The notes under the pieces were generated by a model. The model did no database searches. It was not told where the DNA came from and saw nothing but the letters and a program-made list of their open reading frames with translations. DNA of 57,908 nucleotides from the NCBI RefSeq assembly GCF_009017275.1, contig NZ_WBZC01000040.1, forward strand, positions 1 through 57,908, read 5' to 3'. Below, one piece after another: positions 34,819 to 42,225 of the stretch. This DNA is from Alkaliphilus pronyensis. Its GTDB lineage: Bacteria > Bacillota > Clostridia > Peptostreptococcales > Natronincolaceae. The translations under genes and the position numbers were made by a program. Position 1 is the stretch's first letter, and the number at the start of each line of letters is the position of its first letter.

Positions 34819-34869
34819 GAGCTGAGGCATATGGTAAAGCCAGTGCAACAGCAGTAGTTGGATAACAAA

Positions 34870-34949
34870 CTAATTGGTGCCGCCTTTAGACATATCCTAG
34901 AATTAAGATGCTCTTGGGAATCATATGTCTAAAGGTGGTAAACCAATTA
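34870..34949 (+). ncRNA. structured hairpin downstream of precursor 2
   Basis: The counterpart of 34353-34433. The stem GCCGCCTTTAGACATAT / ATATGTCTAAAGGTGGT is retained although both arms differ from copy 1 (TTTAGG with CCTAAA has become TTTAGA with TCTAAA), a compensatory pair. One A-A mismatch in copy 1 is paired here. The covariation supports a functional RNA fold. Confidence 0.65.
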
Positions 34950-35164
34950 AAACTATTGTTGTTAAATTATATACACTAATATATATTAACTAACAGAATT
35001 GTAACATATTATTCATTATTGCTTATTATTAAGATTAATTATACACAACTACATAGTACTTTTCAATATATGTATATGCTATGAAACCAATTATAAAACA
35101 ATGGTTTGCTATATAGTACCCTTAAAAATATGTGCTAAAGGCACAAGGAAAGGATGTAGTTTAA

Positions 35165-36586
35165 ATGAAGGACATAATTTTAATAGGAGGAAGCACTTCA
35201 AAGGAATCCAGAATAGCTCAACGAAGTCGATATAAGCTGCCTCCAATTGGTATACTTTCATTGTCAGCTGTTTTAAAAATCCATGGCTACAGTGTTGGGG
35301 TATGTGACTTGTTTTTCGAAGATTTCAGTAGAAAGCAGTTTATAGAGTATTTACGTTCCTTGTCATCAAATCCATTAATGGTTGGTATAACTGTATATAC
35401 TGAAAATGAGGCAGAGTGCTTAGAAATAGCTTCTTTAGTTAAAAGGGCTTTTAGTGAAACAAAGGTTGTATTAGGTGGTCCCCATGCCTCCTTTTATGCT
35501 TCGGAGTTAATAAAAAACCCAAATATTGATTTTATTGTAAAGGGTGAGGGGGAGTCAAAAATTGCATCTCTTCTTGAGCATATAAAAAACCCCACTGGCT
35601 TTCCCGCCAACAACATTGCAGGTGTTACCTCTAAAGTCGATGTTAAAGGGGAAAAAGAAGCAAAAACAATGGAAAGCCTATCAATGATAACTAACCTTGA
35701 CATCCTGCCCTTTCCCGATTTTACAGAATGGAAGTTTAGCTCTGAGTATTTATCACGGATGTTATCTATGGTGACTTCAAGGGGCTGCCCTTCTAAATGT
35801 ATATTTTGTGCCTCAAAGGCACTATCAGGATCAAAGTACAGATTCAACTCATCGGAATGGGTATTTTCAATGGTATATTATTACTATAAAAAATATAAGT
35901 TCGGTAAGATTGCTTTTTTTGATGATACCCTTTTAGCCAATAAAGCACGAGCAAAGCGTTTCTGTAACTATCTAATATCCTTATCTAACGAAGTACTATT
36001 TTCATGGTCCTGTAAAAGCAGAGTAGACATGATTGATGAAGAACTTCTTATAATGCTAAAGAAGGCTGGCTGCAACTCAATTCACTTTGGGATTGAAAGT
36101 GCTTCTCAAAGAATATTAGATACAATAGGAAAAAAAGTAACTTTGGAGGACATATATACGGCTTTACAGCTTACCAAAAAGCACGATATACAGGCTGAAT
36201 GCTCCTTTATTATAGGACTACCCAATGAAACCCTTGAAACAATTGAAGAAACCATCATTCTTGCTGATGTCATAGAGAAGGAAGGCTTTGGAAGTGCTGT
36301 ATTAGGTGTCACAACTCCCTTCCCAGGTACTGAAATAATGGAGGAGAATGAAAAATATGGATTAAAGATAAAGGTTAAAGATATGCAAAAATATGATTTG
36401 TCTACACCAATATGTGAAATTGATGGAGTCACCCTTAATGATTTGAGAAAGGCTTATTTTTACTATAGCCATCAAAGACATAAAACTAATTATCCAAAGC
36501 TGTCAGGAAGAAGCTTGAGTGAGGTTGAGGAAATAAGAGAATGCTATATTGATAGCTTGAAGGGAGGCTTAGCAGAAAGTGTTTAA
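35165..36586 (+). CDS. B12-binding-domain radical SAM enzyme (putative RiPP maturase)
   Basis: The 473-residue protein has an N-terminal cobalamin-binding-like Rossmann domain (about 1-150: PPIGILSLSAVLKIHGYSV, VVLGGPHASFYASELI, DFIVKGEGES) and a radical SAM domain with RGCPSKCIFC (C208, C212, C215). IHFGIESASQRILDTIGK and FIIGLPNETLETIEETI follow. Class B enzymes of this type often methylate unactivated carbons or rearrange peptide or lipid skeletons. The canonical DxHxxG cobalamin motif is not obvious, so B12 may be bound base-off or not at all. It overlaps the next gene by eight bases. Confidence 0.88.
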   Translation: MKDIILIGGSTSKESRIAQRSRYKLPPIGILSLSAVLKIHGYSVGVCDLFFEDFSRKQFIEYLRSLSSNPLMVGITVYTENEAECLEIASLVKRAFSETKVVLGGPHASFYASELIKNPNIDFIVKGEGESKIASLLEHIKNPTGFPANNIAGVTSKVDVKGEKEAKTMESLSMITNLDILPFPDFTEWKFSSEYLSRMLSMVTSRGCPSKCIFCASKALSGSKYRFNSSEWVFSMVYYYYKKYKFGKIAFFDDTLLANKARAKRFCNYLISLSNEVLFSWSCKSRVDMIDEELLIMLKKAGCNSIHFGIESASQRILDTIGKKVTLEDIYTALQLTKKHDIQAECSFIIGLPNETLETIEETIILADVIEKEGFGSAVLGVTTPFPGTEIMEENEKYGLKIKVKDMQKYDLSTPICEIDGVTLNDLRKAYFYYSHQRHKTNYPKLSGRSLSEVEEIRECYIDSLKGGLAESV

Positions 36587-38042
36587 TGAAAATATTAATA
36601 TAAAAGTAGTGTCATCACCAATAAAAATAATTGAGTATGATAATGGGATGGTTGTATTTTTAAACCCTAATAGCTTAAATTGGGTTAGAACCTCTGTAAC
36701 TGGCCTATGGATTTATAAATACTTAGAAAATAAACCCTGTTCATTTGCAGATTTAATAAAAACCATTGCTGAAAATAACAGCTTGCCAGAAAAGGAGATA
36801 TACGAGGATGTAAAATACTTCATAGAGGATATGGTGAAATGTGGATTTATGGAGTTGGAATTAGAGGTTTTAAACAATGAAAAGATTAAGATTGTTAAAG
36901 AGCTGATGGAGTATGGGTTAAATGAATTATGGCTACAGATTACTTCTGACGGCATTGAACTCTATCAAGCCTCCAAATTAACTGAAAAAACAAGTTTTTT
37001 TCCAGTAGAAAACTTGGACAAGCTACTGTCAGAAGCCAAAGCACTGGGAGTTAGTTTTTTAACCATAGCTGGAGGGGAACCCTTACTACATCCACAGTTT
37101 CCCCATATACTTAGTAAAGCAAGGTCTGCTTCAAACTGGGTAATAAAGGTTAAAACAACAGCAAGCTTTCCAAACTTTGACTATGTTGATGAAATGATTA
37201 AAAACGCAGACATTATTCAAGTAAAATTAGATGGTGTAAAGGAAGAAACCCATGATTTAGTTGGAGGAAAAGGTAATTTTGCAAAGGTTTTTAGCTTGCT
37301 TAAATACCTATATCACCATAGTGATAGAGATAAGAAAAAAATTGGTATATCCTTTACCCCATTACAAAACAATATCGATGAAATGGAGTATTTAGTAGAA
37401 GTGGGCTATAAATATAAGCTGGATTTTATCCACTTAAATCAAGTGAGGCTACCAGAGTATTACAGGGGGATGGAGGAAGATGAAAGAAATGAGCTTTTCA
37501 AGAAAAGCCAGGACATCTTCTTTGATATGGTAGAAAAGAATAACACAATAATTAGTGAAGTGAATCGTGAAGGCTTCAAAAAACTTTTAATAGATGAAAC
37601 CTTTGCACTATATTATGACCTGTTGGATACAGCTAAGAAGCAAAATTGCGAAGCTGGTATAACAAAGCTATGTATTATAGAAAACGGTGATGTTTTTCCC
37701 TGTGCTACTATGAAGGTATATCCAGAGGCACGAGTTGGAAACTGCTTTATAGAGGATGATCTACCAACATTGTATCAAAAAGCAAGAAAATGGAATAAGG
37801 ATGTTTTTTCAGTAGACAACCATCAGCAATGTAGGGAATGTGATTTTCGTTATTACTGTGGAGGTGGTTGTAGAGCAAGGGTAAAAGCCACCAATGAGCC
37901 GGACCTAATGTGTGAAATGATTACCAAATATTATAATAATTTATTTAAGTATTTAGAAGTAATTACACAAAACCAAGACAAAAAGGAGGTAGAGGTGGAG
38001 GATGGAAGAATACAACGATTTTTCTTTAAGCACTGTAGTTGA
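36579..38042 (+). CDS. PqqD-radical SAM-SPASM protein lacking the radical SAM cysteines
   Basis: The 487-residue protein has a PqqD-like peptide-recognition domain (about 5-95), a radical-SAM-like barrel (about 115-320) and a Cys-rich SPASM domain (about 355-445; CRECDFRYYCGGGC). The usual CX3CX2C after the first strand is absent: LWLQITSDGIELYQASKLTEK occupies its place, and no Cys exists between residues 89 and 356, although GGEP (165-168) and HPQFPHIL remain. The frame is continuous. It may be a pseudoenzyme that presents the peptide or relays electrons through the auxiliary clusters. GTG start after gggagg. Confidence 0.85.
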   Translation: MFNENINIKVVSSPIKIIEYDNGMVVFLNPNSLNWVRTSVTGLWIYKYLENKPCSFADLIKTIAENNSLPEKEIYEDVKYFIEDMVKCGFMELELEVLNNEKIKIVKELMEYGLNELWLQITSDGIELYQASKLTEKTSFFPVENLDKLLSEAKALGVSFLTIAGGEPLLHPQFPHILSKARSASNWVIKVKTTASFPNFDYVDEMIKNADIIQVKLDGVKEETHDLVGGKGNFAKVFSLLKYLYHHSDRDKKKIGISFTPLQNNIDEMEYLVEVGYKYKLDFIHLNQVRLPEYYRGMEEDERNELFKKSQDIFFDMVEKNNTIISEVNREGFKKLLIDETFALYYDLLDTAKKQNCEAGITKLCIIENGDVFPCATMKVYPEARVGNCFIEDDLPTLYQKARKWNKDVFSVDNHQQCRECDFRYYCGGGCRARVKATNEPDLMCEMITKYYNNLFKYLEVITQNQDKKEVEVEDGRIQRFFFKHCS

Positions 38043-38310
38043 GCCAATGAGTATATTTTGGTTTGACGAAGAAAGCTATATAAAAATCCTTCTAAATGCA
38101 CCTAAAAGAGAAATATTCCTTACAAGATGTGAGATGGAGGTTTGGAGGCTTATCACAGAGGAGGAGCATTCCCGCCAAAGTATAAATGAAAAGCTTCAAC
38201 ATCAGTATGACGATGAAACAATTCTAAAGGCCCTCATGGAGTTAAAGAGCTGTAACATTATTAATATAAAGAAAAACTTTCTATGGAAGGATGACGAGGA
38301 CATAATATAA
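38002..38310 (+). CDS. stand-alone PqqD-like RiPP recognition protein
   Basis: The 102-residue protein resembles PqqD/RRE winged-helix domains: IFLTRCEMEVWRLITEEEHSRQSINEKLQHQYDDETILKALMELKSCNII has the helix pattern that binds leader peptides. Its start (ATG after ggaggtagagg) overlaps the SPASM gene by 41 bases. Together with the PqqD domain fused to the SPASM protein, the cluster has two leader-binding units, matching two precursors or two modification steps. Confidence 0.72.
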   Translation: MEEYNDFSLSTVVEPMSIFWFDEESYIKILLNAPKREIFLTRCEMEVWRLITEEEHSRQSINEKLQHQYDDETILKALMELKSCNIINIKKNFLWKDDEDII

Positions 38311-38350
38311 GGCTGGTTAGATTAAGTGGATGAAGGAAAAGGGGTGTATT

Positions 38351-38854
38351 ATGGAATATCAAATTAGAGGGGCAGAGGCAAAGGATGCTGAAGAATTATC
38401 AAGGCTGATATATGAATACTATGAAACCTGGGAGAATCAACAGCTCTTCTTAGAATACTATAAAGAAGAGGCCTTAAGAATTAGGCTAGAGAAGGGTATA
38501 GAAAAGGGCTTTGTTGCTGTTAAGGATAATAAAGCAATTGGATTGATTTTTTATACTGATAATGGCTTCCATGTAAACATGACACAAATAATTCTTAAGA
38601 AAAATATAAGCTATGGAGCTGTGGCTGCCAGTCTTGCACGAACAGCATACAATTCCTTAAATCCAGAAAAAGGATTTAGAAAGGTTATAGCCAGTACAGA
38701 GGATTTTAATGAGACTTCTATGATAATGCTGATAAAACTAGGCTTTTTACCAGAAGCATTTATTAGGCACGGATATAGTAAAAATGTTCATCAGATTGTT
38801 TGGACACTATACATCGGTGAAGGGGAAGTAGAGGATTATGAACTATATAGGTAG
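38351..38854 (+). CDS. GNAT-family acyltransferase, candidate lipid-peptide ligase
   Basis: The roughly 167-residue GNAT (EYQIRGAEAKDAEELSRLIYEYY…, VIASTEDFNETSMIMLIKLGFLPEAF) lies between the RiPP maturases and FabD. In lipolanthine, goadvionin and selidamide pathways a GNAT joins the fatty acid to the peptide, so this is the best candidate here; ordinary acetylation is the alternative. ATG 38351 follows aaggggtg and is preferred over ATG 38330. The acetyl-CoA loop is weak, which would fit an acyl-ACP donor. Confidence 0.75.
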   Translation: MEYQIRGAEAKDAEELSRLIYEYYETWENQQLFLEYYKEEALRIRLEKGIEKGFVAVKDNKAIGLIFYTDNGFHVNMTQIILKKNISYGAVAASLARTAYNSLNPEKGFRKVIASTEDFNETSMIMLIKLGFLPEAFIRHGYSKNVHQIVWTLYIGEGEVEDYELYR

Positions 38855-38923
38855 AGTAATTTAGTGAAAATAAACATAATTGTTGTTTTGCTGAACTTAA
38901 AAAATAAAAAAGGGTGAAGAGGT

Positions 38924-39820
38924 ATGCTAGTATACGTTTTTCCAGGACAAGGCTCCCAGCATTTAGGCATGGGAAAGGAGATTTTTGATGAGTTTAAGCA
39001 GTTAACCGAGATTGCAGATAGCATCTTGGGTTACTCAATTAAAGACCTGTGTATTAATGATCCCCATAAATTACTAGACAAAACTAATTATACTCAACCA
39101 GCATTATATATAGTAAATGCCTTATCCTATTTCAAGAGGATTAAAGATAATAATCAAATGCCAAGCTTTTTGGCAGGACATAGCTTAGGAGAATATAATG
39201 CACTTTTAGCTGCTGGTGCAATGGATTTTGAAACAGGTTTAAGGCTAGTAATAAAGAGGGGAGAGCTAATGGCACAGGAATCGGATGGAGGAATGGCGGC
39301 AATTGTCGGCTTATCAGAGGAGATTGTAAAGGAGCTATTAAGTGAAAATAAATCCTTAAATATTGATATAGCCAATTATAATACGCCATCACAGCTTGTT
39401 ATTGCAGGAAAAAAGGAAGACATCTATAAAGCAGAGGTAATATTTAAACAGGCTGGAGCATTTTCCTATACAGCACTAAATGTGAGTGGTGCTTTTCATT
39501 CAAGATATATGCTTAAGTCAAGTAGGCTGTTTAGTGAATTTCTTAATGGATTTACATTTTCCAATATAAAAATACCAGTAATAGCCAATATTAATGCTAG
39601 ACCATATAAGCAGTGTGACATTAAGGATAATCTAGTTAAGCAAATAACCCATTCAGTAAAATGGATTGATACCATTAGATTTTTTATGGGAAAAGGTGAT
39701 GTAAATATTATTCAAATAGGGCCAGGAAACACCCTTAATAGAATCGTAAAGGCAATAATGAGGGATGCTGACCCATTAGTACTAACAGAGGAAGAATATA
39801 TAAAATATGTTGCCAATTAG
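38924..39820 (+). CDS. fabD: malonyl-CoA:ACP transacylase (FabD-like)
   Basis: The 298-residue acyltransferase has VFPGQGSQHLGMG, the nucleophile elbow AGHSLGEYNALLAAGA (Ser) and the catalytic His in VSGAFHSRYM, with the Gln of the GQGSQ loop. It loads malonyl units onto the cluster ACP. Its place at the far end of the RiPP part, 15 kb from the ketosynthase genes, ties the two halves into one pathway. It starts after aagggtg. No terminator was seen after it. Confidence 0.92.
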   Translation: MLVYVFPGQGSQHLGMGKEIFDEFKQLTEIADSILGYSIKDLCINDPHKLLDKTNYTQPALYIVNALSYFKRIKDNNQMPSFLAGHSLGEYNALLAAGAMDFETGLRLVIKRGELMAQESDGGMAAIVGLSEEIVKELLSENKSLNIDIANYNTPSQLVIAGKKEDIYKAEVIFKQAGAFSYTALNVSGAFHSRYMLKSSRLFSEFLNGFTFSNIKIPVIANINARPYKQCDIKDNLVKQITHSVKWIDTIRFFMGKGDVNIIQIGPGNTLNRIVKAIMRDADPLVLTEEEYIKYVAN

Positions 39821-39873
39821 CTGAGTGACATTATCGTAGTCTATTATTTATTACAGCCATCTATTAAAATCTC

Positions 39874-39942
39874 TTGACAAATAACGAAACCACCATTACA
39901 ATTAAATAGTAATGATAATCAATATCAAATATTGATTAACGA
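39874..39942 (+). promoter_or_regulatory. promoter and Fur box for flavodoxin
   Basis: TTGACA (39874-39879), a 17-bp spacer and TACAAT (39897-39902) form a good promoter. TGATAATCAATATCA (from 39914) differs at one base from the Fur consensus, and TAATCAATAT-CAA-ATATTGATTA is a longer perfect inverted repeat. A second partial site (ataatcaatatca) lies near 40000, just before the ribosome site. Confidence 0.75.
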
Positions 39943-40027
39943 AACAAGGTGTTTAAAACCATATATACATACTTAGTTATTATATATGGTTATTTTTATA
40001 ATCAATATCAAATGGAGGGCTGTAATA

Positions 40028-40456
40028 ATGAAAAATGTATCAATTATTTTTGGAAGTACAACTGGAAACACTGAAAAGGTTGCAAACCTAATTAAAGATC
40101 ATATGACTGATTGCAATGTAACTGTATCAAATGTTGTTGATGCAAAGGATGCTATGATTGAATCTGCTGATTTAGTTTTATTTGGATCATCTACATGGGG
40201 CTATGGAGAGTTTCAAGATGACTTCGCTCCCTACTATGATAACATGAGCAGTGATCTTCTAAGTGGAAAAAATGTTGCTGTTTTTGGTTGTGGTGACAGT
40301 GTAGGCTTTGCAGATGTATATTGTGAAGCAGTAAATTTAATTATTGAGAAAGCATCTGACTGCGGTGCAAAAGTAATTGTTGAAGGCTTAAAGGTTGATG
40401 GCGAAGTGGATGACAACCTAGATAAAATAGAGGCCTTCGCAAAATCATTGTTATAA
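40028..40456 (+). CDS. fldA: flavodoxin
   Basis: The 142-residue protein is a classic short-chain flavodoxin: IIFGSTTGNTEKVANL (phosphate loop), FGSSTWGYGEFQDDF (first FMN-stacking loop with Trp) and AVFGCGDSVGFADVYCEAV (second). It replaces ferredoxin when iron is scarce, matching the Fur box upstream. ATG 40028 follows ggaggg; upstream in-frame codons cover the regulatory region. It could also supply electrons to the two radical SAM enzymes of the cluster just upstream, which is inference. Confidence 0.92.
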   Translation: MKNVSIIFGSTTGNTEKVANLIKDHMTDCNVTVSNVVDAKDAMIESADLVLFGSSTWGYGEFQDDFAPYYDNMSSDLLSGKNVAVFGCGDSVGFADVYCEAVNLIIEKASDCGAKVIVEGLKVDGEVDDNLDKIEAFAKSLL

Positions 40457-40542
40457 GTACAAGTGATAGATTATTATACATAGTCTAGTCTTATGTCATA
40501 TCTCACAGTAATAAATGAGTAGTTTAAAAAACCATTAATAAT

Positions 40543-40572
40543 AAAACAGTGGATATTATGCCACTGTTTTAA
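40543..40572. terminator. hairpin terminator after flavodoxin
   Basis: AAAACAGTGG and CCACTGTTTT form a perfect 10-bp stem around atattatg, followed by aattt. It lies between the + strand flavodoxin and the - strand aminotransferase and can serve both. The rest of 40457-40770 holds nothing else recognisable. Confidence 0.7.
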
Positions 40573-40770
40573 TTTCGAATAAATTAAAAATCTATATCTA
40601 TAGAGATAATATACTCTTAAGATATTGACATCGATTATCATATGACATAAAAGTACAAATGAGAATAGAATCATGAACATTGCATTTATGACTAATATCT
40701 AAGCTATAGATGTAAAGCTTGAAGCTTTTGTCTCCCAAAGACAGGGCTGTATACATATACAAGTAGTAAT

Positions 40771-41985
40771 TTATCTAACTATTCTTTCCGATAGAATAAT
40801 CTGTAGACTTTCAGCAAGGTGGTCTACTTCATTGGTTTTCAAAGTTAGGGGTGGATATAGGTGAATATAGTTATATGCTTCAGAATAACCAGTAAACACT
40901 CCATACTCTAAAAGATGTTTAAAAACCTCTTTAGCACTACAATTATCCTCCAAAACAACAATGTTCATCATTCCTCTGCCACGAATTTCCTTTATTCCAC
41001 CTACTAATTCGTATACCTCCATTAGCTTTCCTCTTAAATAATTACCAGTTTCATTACCAATATCTATAAGTCCTTCCTTTTTGATTATCTCAATAACACT
41101 TCTAGCTATAATACATCCTAGTGGGTCATCTATATGGGATTGTACATATCGAAAGCCTGTTTCCTCAAGGATACTAGCCAGCCCTGAAATAACCAACAGT
41201 CCACTTATGGGGTACCCATTACCTAAGCCTTTACCTAGTGCAATAAAATCAGGGGAGGTGTTGCTATTGTTAAAATAATCATAGTGCTGAAAACCAAACC
41301 ACTTTCCTGTTCTTCCAAAACCTGTGGTAACTTCGTTAGCCACTACATAACCACCAGCAGCCCTCACCTCCTCAGCTAGATAAGCAATAAGCTTTTGAGG
41401 TGGACAAAGGACAAGACCTCCTGAGTTTCCAGCCTCAAAGACAAATGAAGCGAAATGTGTGAAGTCTATATAACTGAAATTTCCACACTCTCTGCAATCA
41501 ATATTTTTACTACAGCTTAAACACTGGGCTACATCAAGGTCAGTCCATAACTGTTGATCCCTTGGTAGTCGTAAATCTGCTGTAGCTCCATGATATGAAA
41601 TAGATAAAGATAGCTTCATTCTCCTGCCTGTAATAATCTCCGACAGTTTTACGGCTAAAGAAACAGCCTCACTACCTGAGGATAAAAAAGCACCCTTATA
41701 GCTGGACTTAAGATTAGCAGCCTCTTCTAATTTCTTAATTAAAGCAGTGGGATGACCTGTATCAAAAAATTGATGGGTATGCATTAGTATATCTACATTT
41801 TCTTTTATAGCATCTGTTATTTCCCTTCTATTATGTCCTATAATTGCTGCCCAGCACCCCGATTGAAAATCAATTAATTCTCCGTATTCCTTAGTAGTAA
41901 TTTTAGTTCCTAAAGTCTTTGTGATTGTTAAGGAAGCCTCTGGTTCTTCAAACATTTTTAATCGTCTGTCACTATTTTTCCTCAT
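40771..41985 (-). CDS. class III PLP-dependent aminotransferase
   Basis: The 404-residue enzyme has GAFLSSGSEAVSLAVKL, LSISYHGATADLR, YVVANEVTTGFGRTGKWFGF and the PLP-lysine segment FIALGKGLGNGYPISGL. It carries a Cys cluster (CLSCSKNIDCREC) that may bind metal, comparable to an insert in the BioA-like protein encoded at 24882. The substrate is unknown. The gene starts after ggaggt and is divergent from a MocR regulator. A 2-aminoacid or omega-amine substrate is possible, and a link to the biosynthetic cluster 1 kb away is only positional. Confidence 0.88.
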   Translation of the reverse strand: MRKNSDRRLKMFEEPEASLTITKTLGTKITTKEYGELIDFQSGCWAAIIGHNRREITDAIKENVDILMHTHQFFDTGHPTALIKKLEEAANLKSSYKGAFLSSGSEAVSLAVKLSEIITGRRMKLSLSISYHGATADLRLPRDQQLWTDLDVAQCLSCSKNIDCRECGNFSYIDFTHFASFVFEAGNSGGLVLCPPQKLIAYLAEEVRAAGGYVVANEVTTGFGRTGKWFGFQHYDYFNNSNTSPDFIALGKGLGNGYPISGLLVISGLASILEETGFRYVQSHIDDPLGCIIARSVIEIIKKEGLIDIGNETGNYLRGKLMEVYELVGGIKEIRGRGMMNIVVLEDNCSAKEVFKHLLEYGVFTGYSEAYNYIHLYPPLTLKTNEVDHLAESLQIILSERIVR

Positions 41986-42014
41986 ATTCTAACCTCCATC
42001 TGAACTAAGTTCAC

Positions 42015-42140
42015 TTTATCTCAGCGGCGTTACTAACACTCCCGCTTCTAAAGCAGGAGATAAGTGCCACCAAGCTTCGAAATAAGGGCAACTAGAGTTC
42101 ACTTGGAGTTAAAACTCCATCTGAACTAAGTTTTCTTTAT
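42015..42140 (-). repeat. dispersed structured repeat A, copy 2 (inverted)
   Basis: The 126-bp element is the near-exact reverse complement of copy 1 at 10861-10986, including tttatctcagcggcgttact and cccgcttctaaagcaggag. One arm of the outer stem has changed to GGTGGC but still pairs with GCCGCT through G-U. It lies between the aminotransferase and MocR genes. The 18-bp string ctccatctgaactaagtt occurs at 41994-42011 and again at 42115-42132. Confidence 0.78.
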
Positions 42141-42166
42141 ATAATAAGTATATAATGCTATAATAG

Positions 42167-42200
42167 GTAGTACAAATCCATTATTTTTAATCTGTACTAC
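42167..42200. promoter_or_regulatory. inverted repeat operator before MocR gene
   Basis: GTAGTACA (42167-42174) and TGTACTAC (42193-42200) are perfect inverted 8-bp arms 18 bases apart, just after tataat boxes at 42151-42165 and 25 bases before the start codon. It probably binds the MocR protein for autoregulation and control of the divergent aminotransferase. Confidence 0.6.
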
Positions 42201-42225
42201 TACAAAACTATGTGGGGGATAAGCC

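Larger units (their letters stand above)
34072..35115 (+). repeat. tandem duplication of a ~528-bp precursor-peptide unit
   Basis: Copy 1 (34072-34599) and copy 2 (34600 to about 35115) share the upstream stem-loop, Shine-Dalgarno sequence, leader coding region, alanine/threonine-rich core, downstream structured hairpin and a trailing AT-rich segment ending caatggtttgc. The start codons are 529 bases apart. Substitutions and small indels show that the duplication is not recent. Confidence 0.85.
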
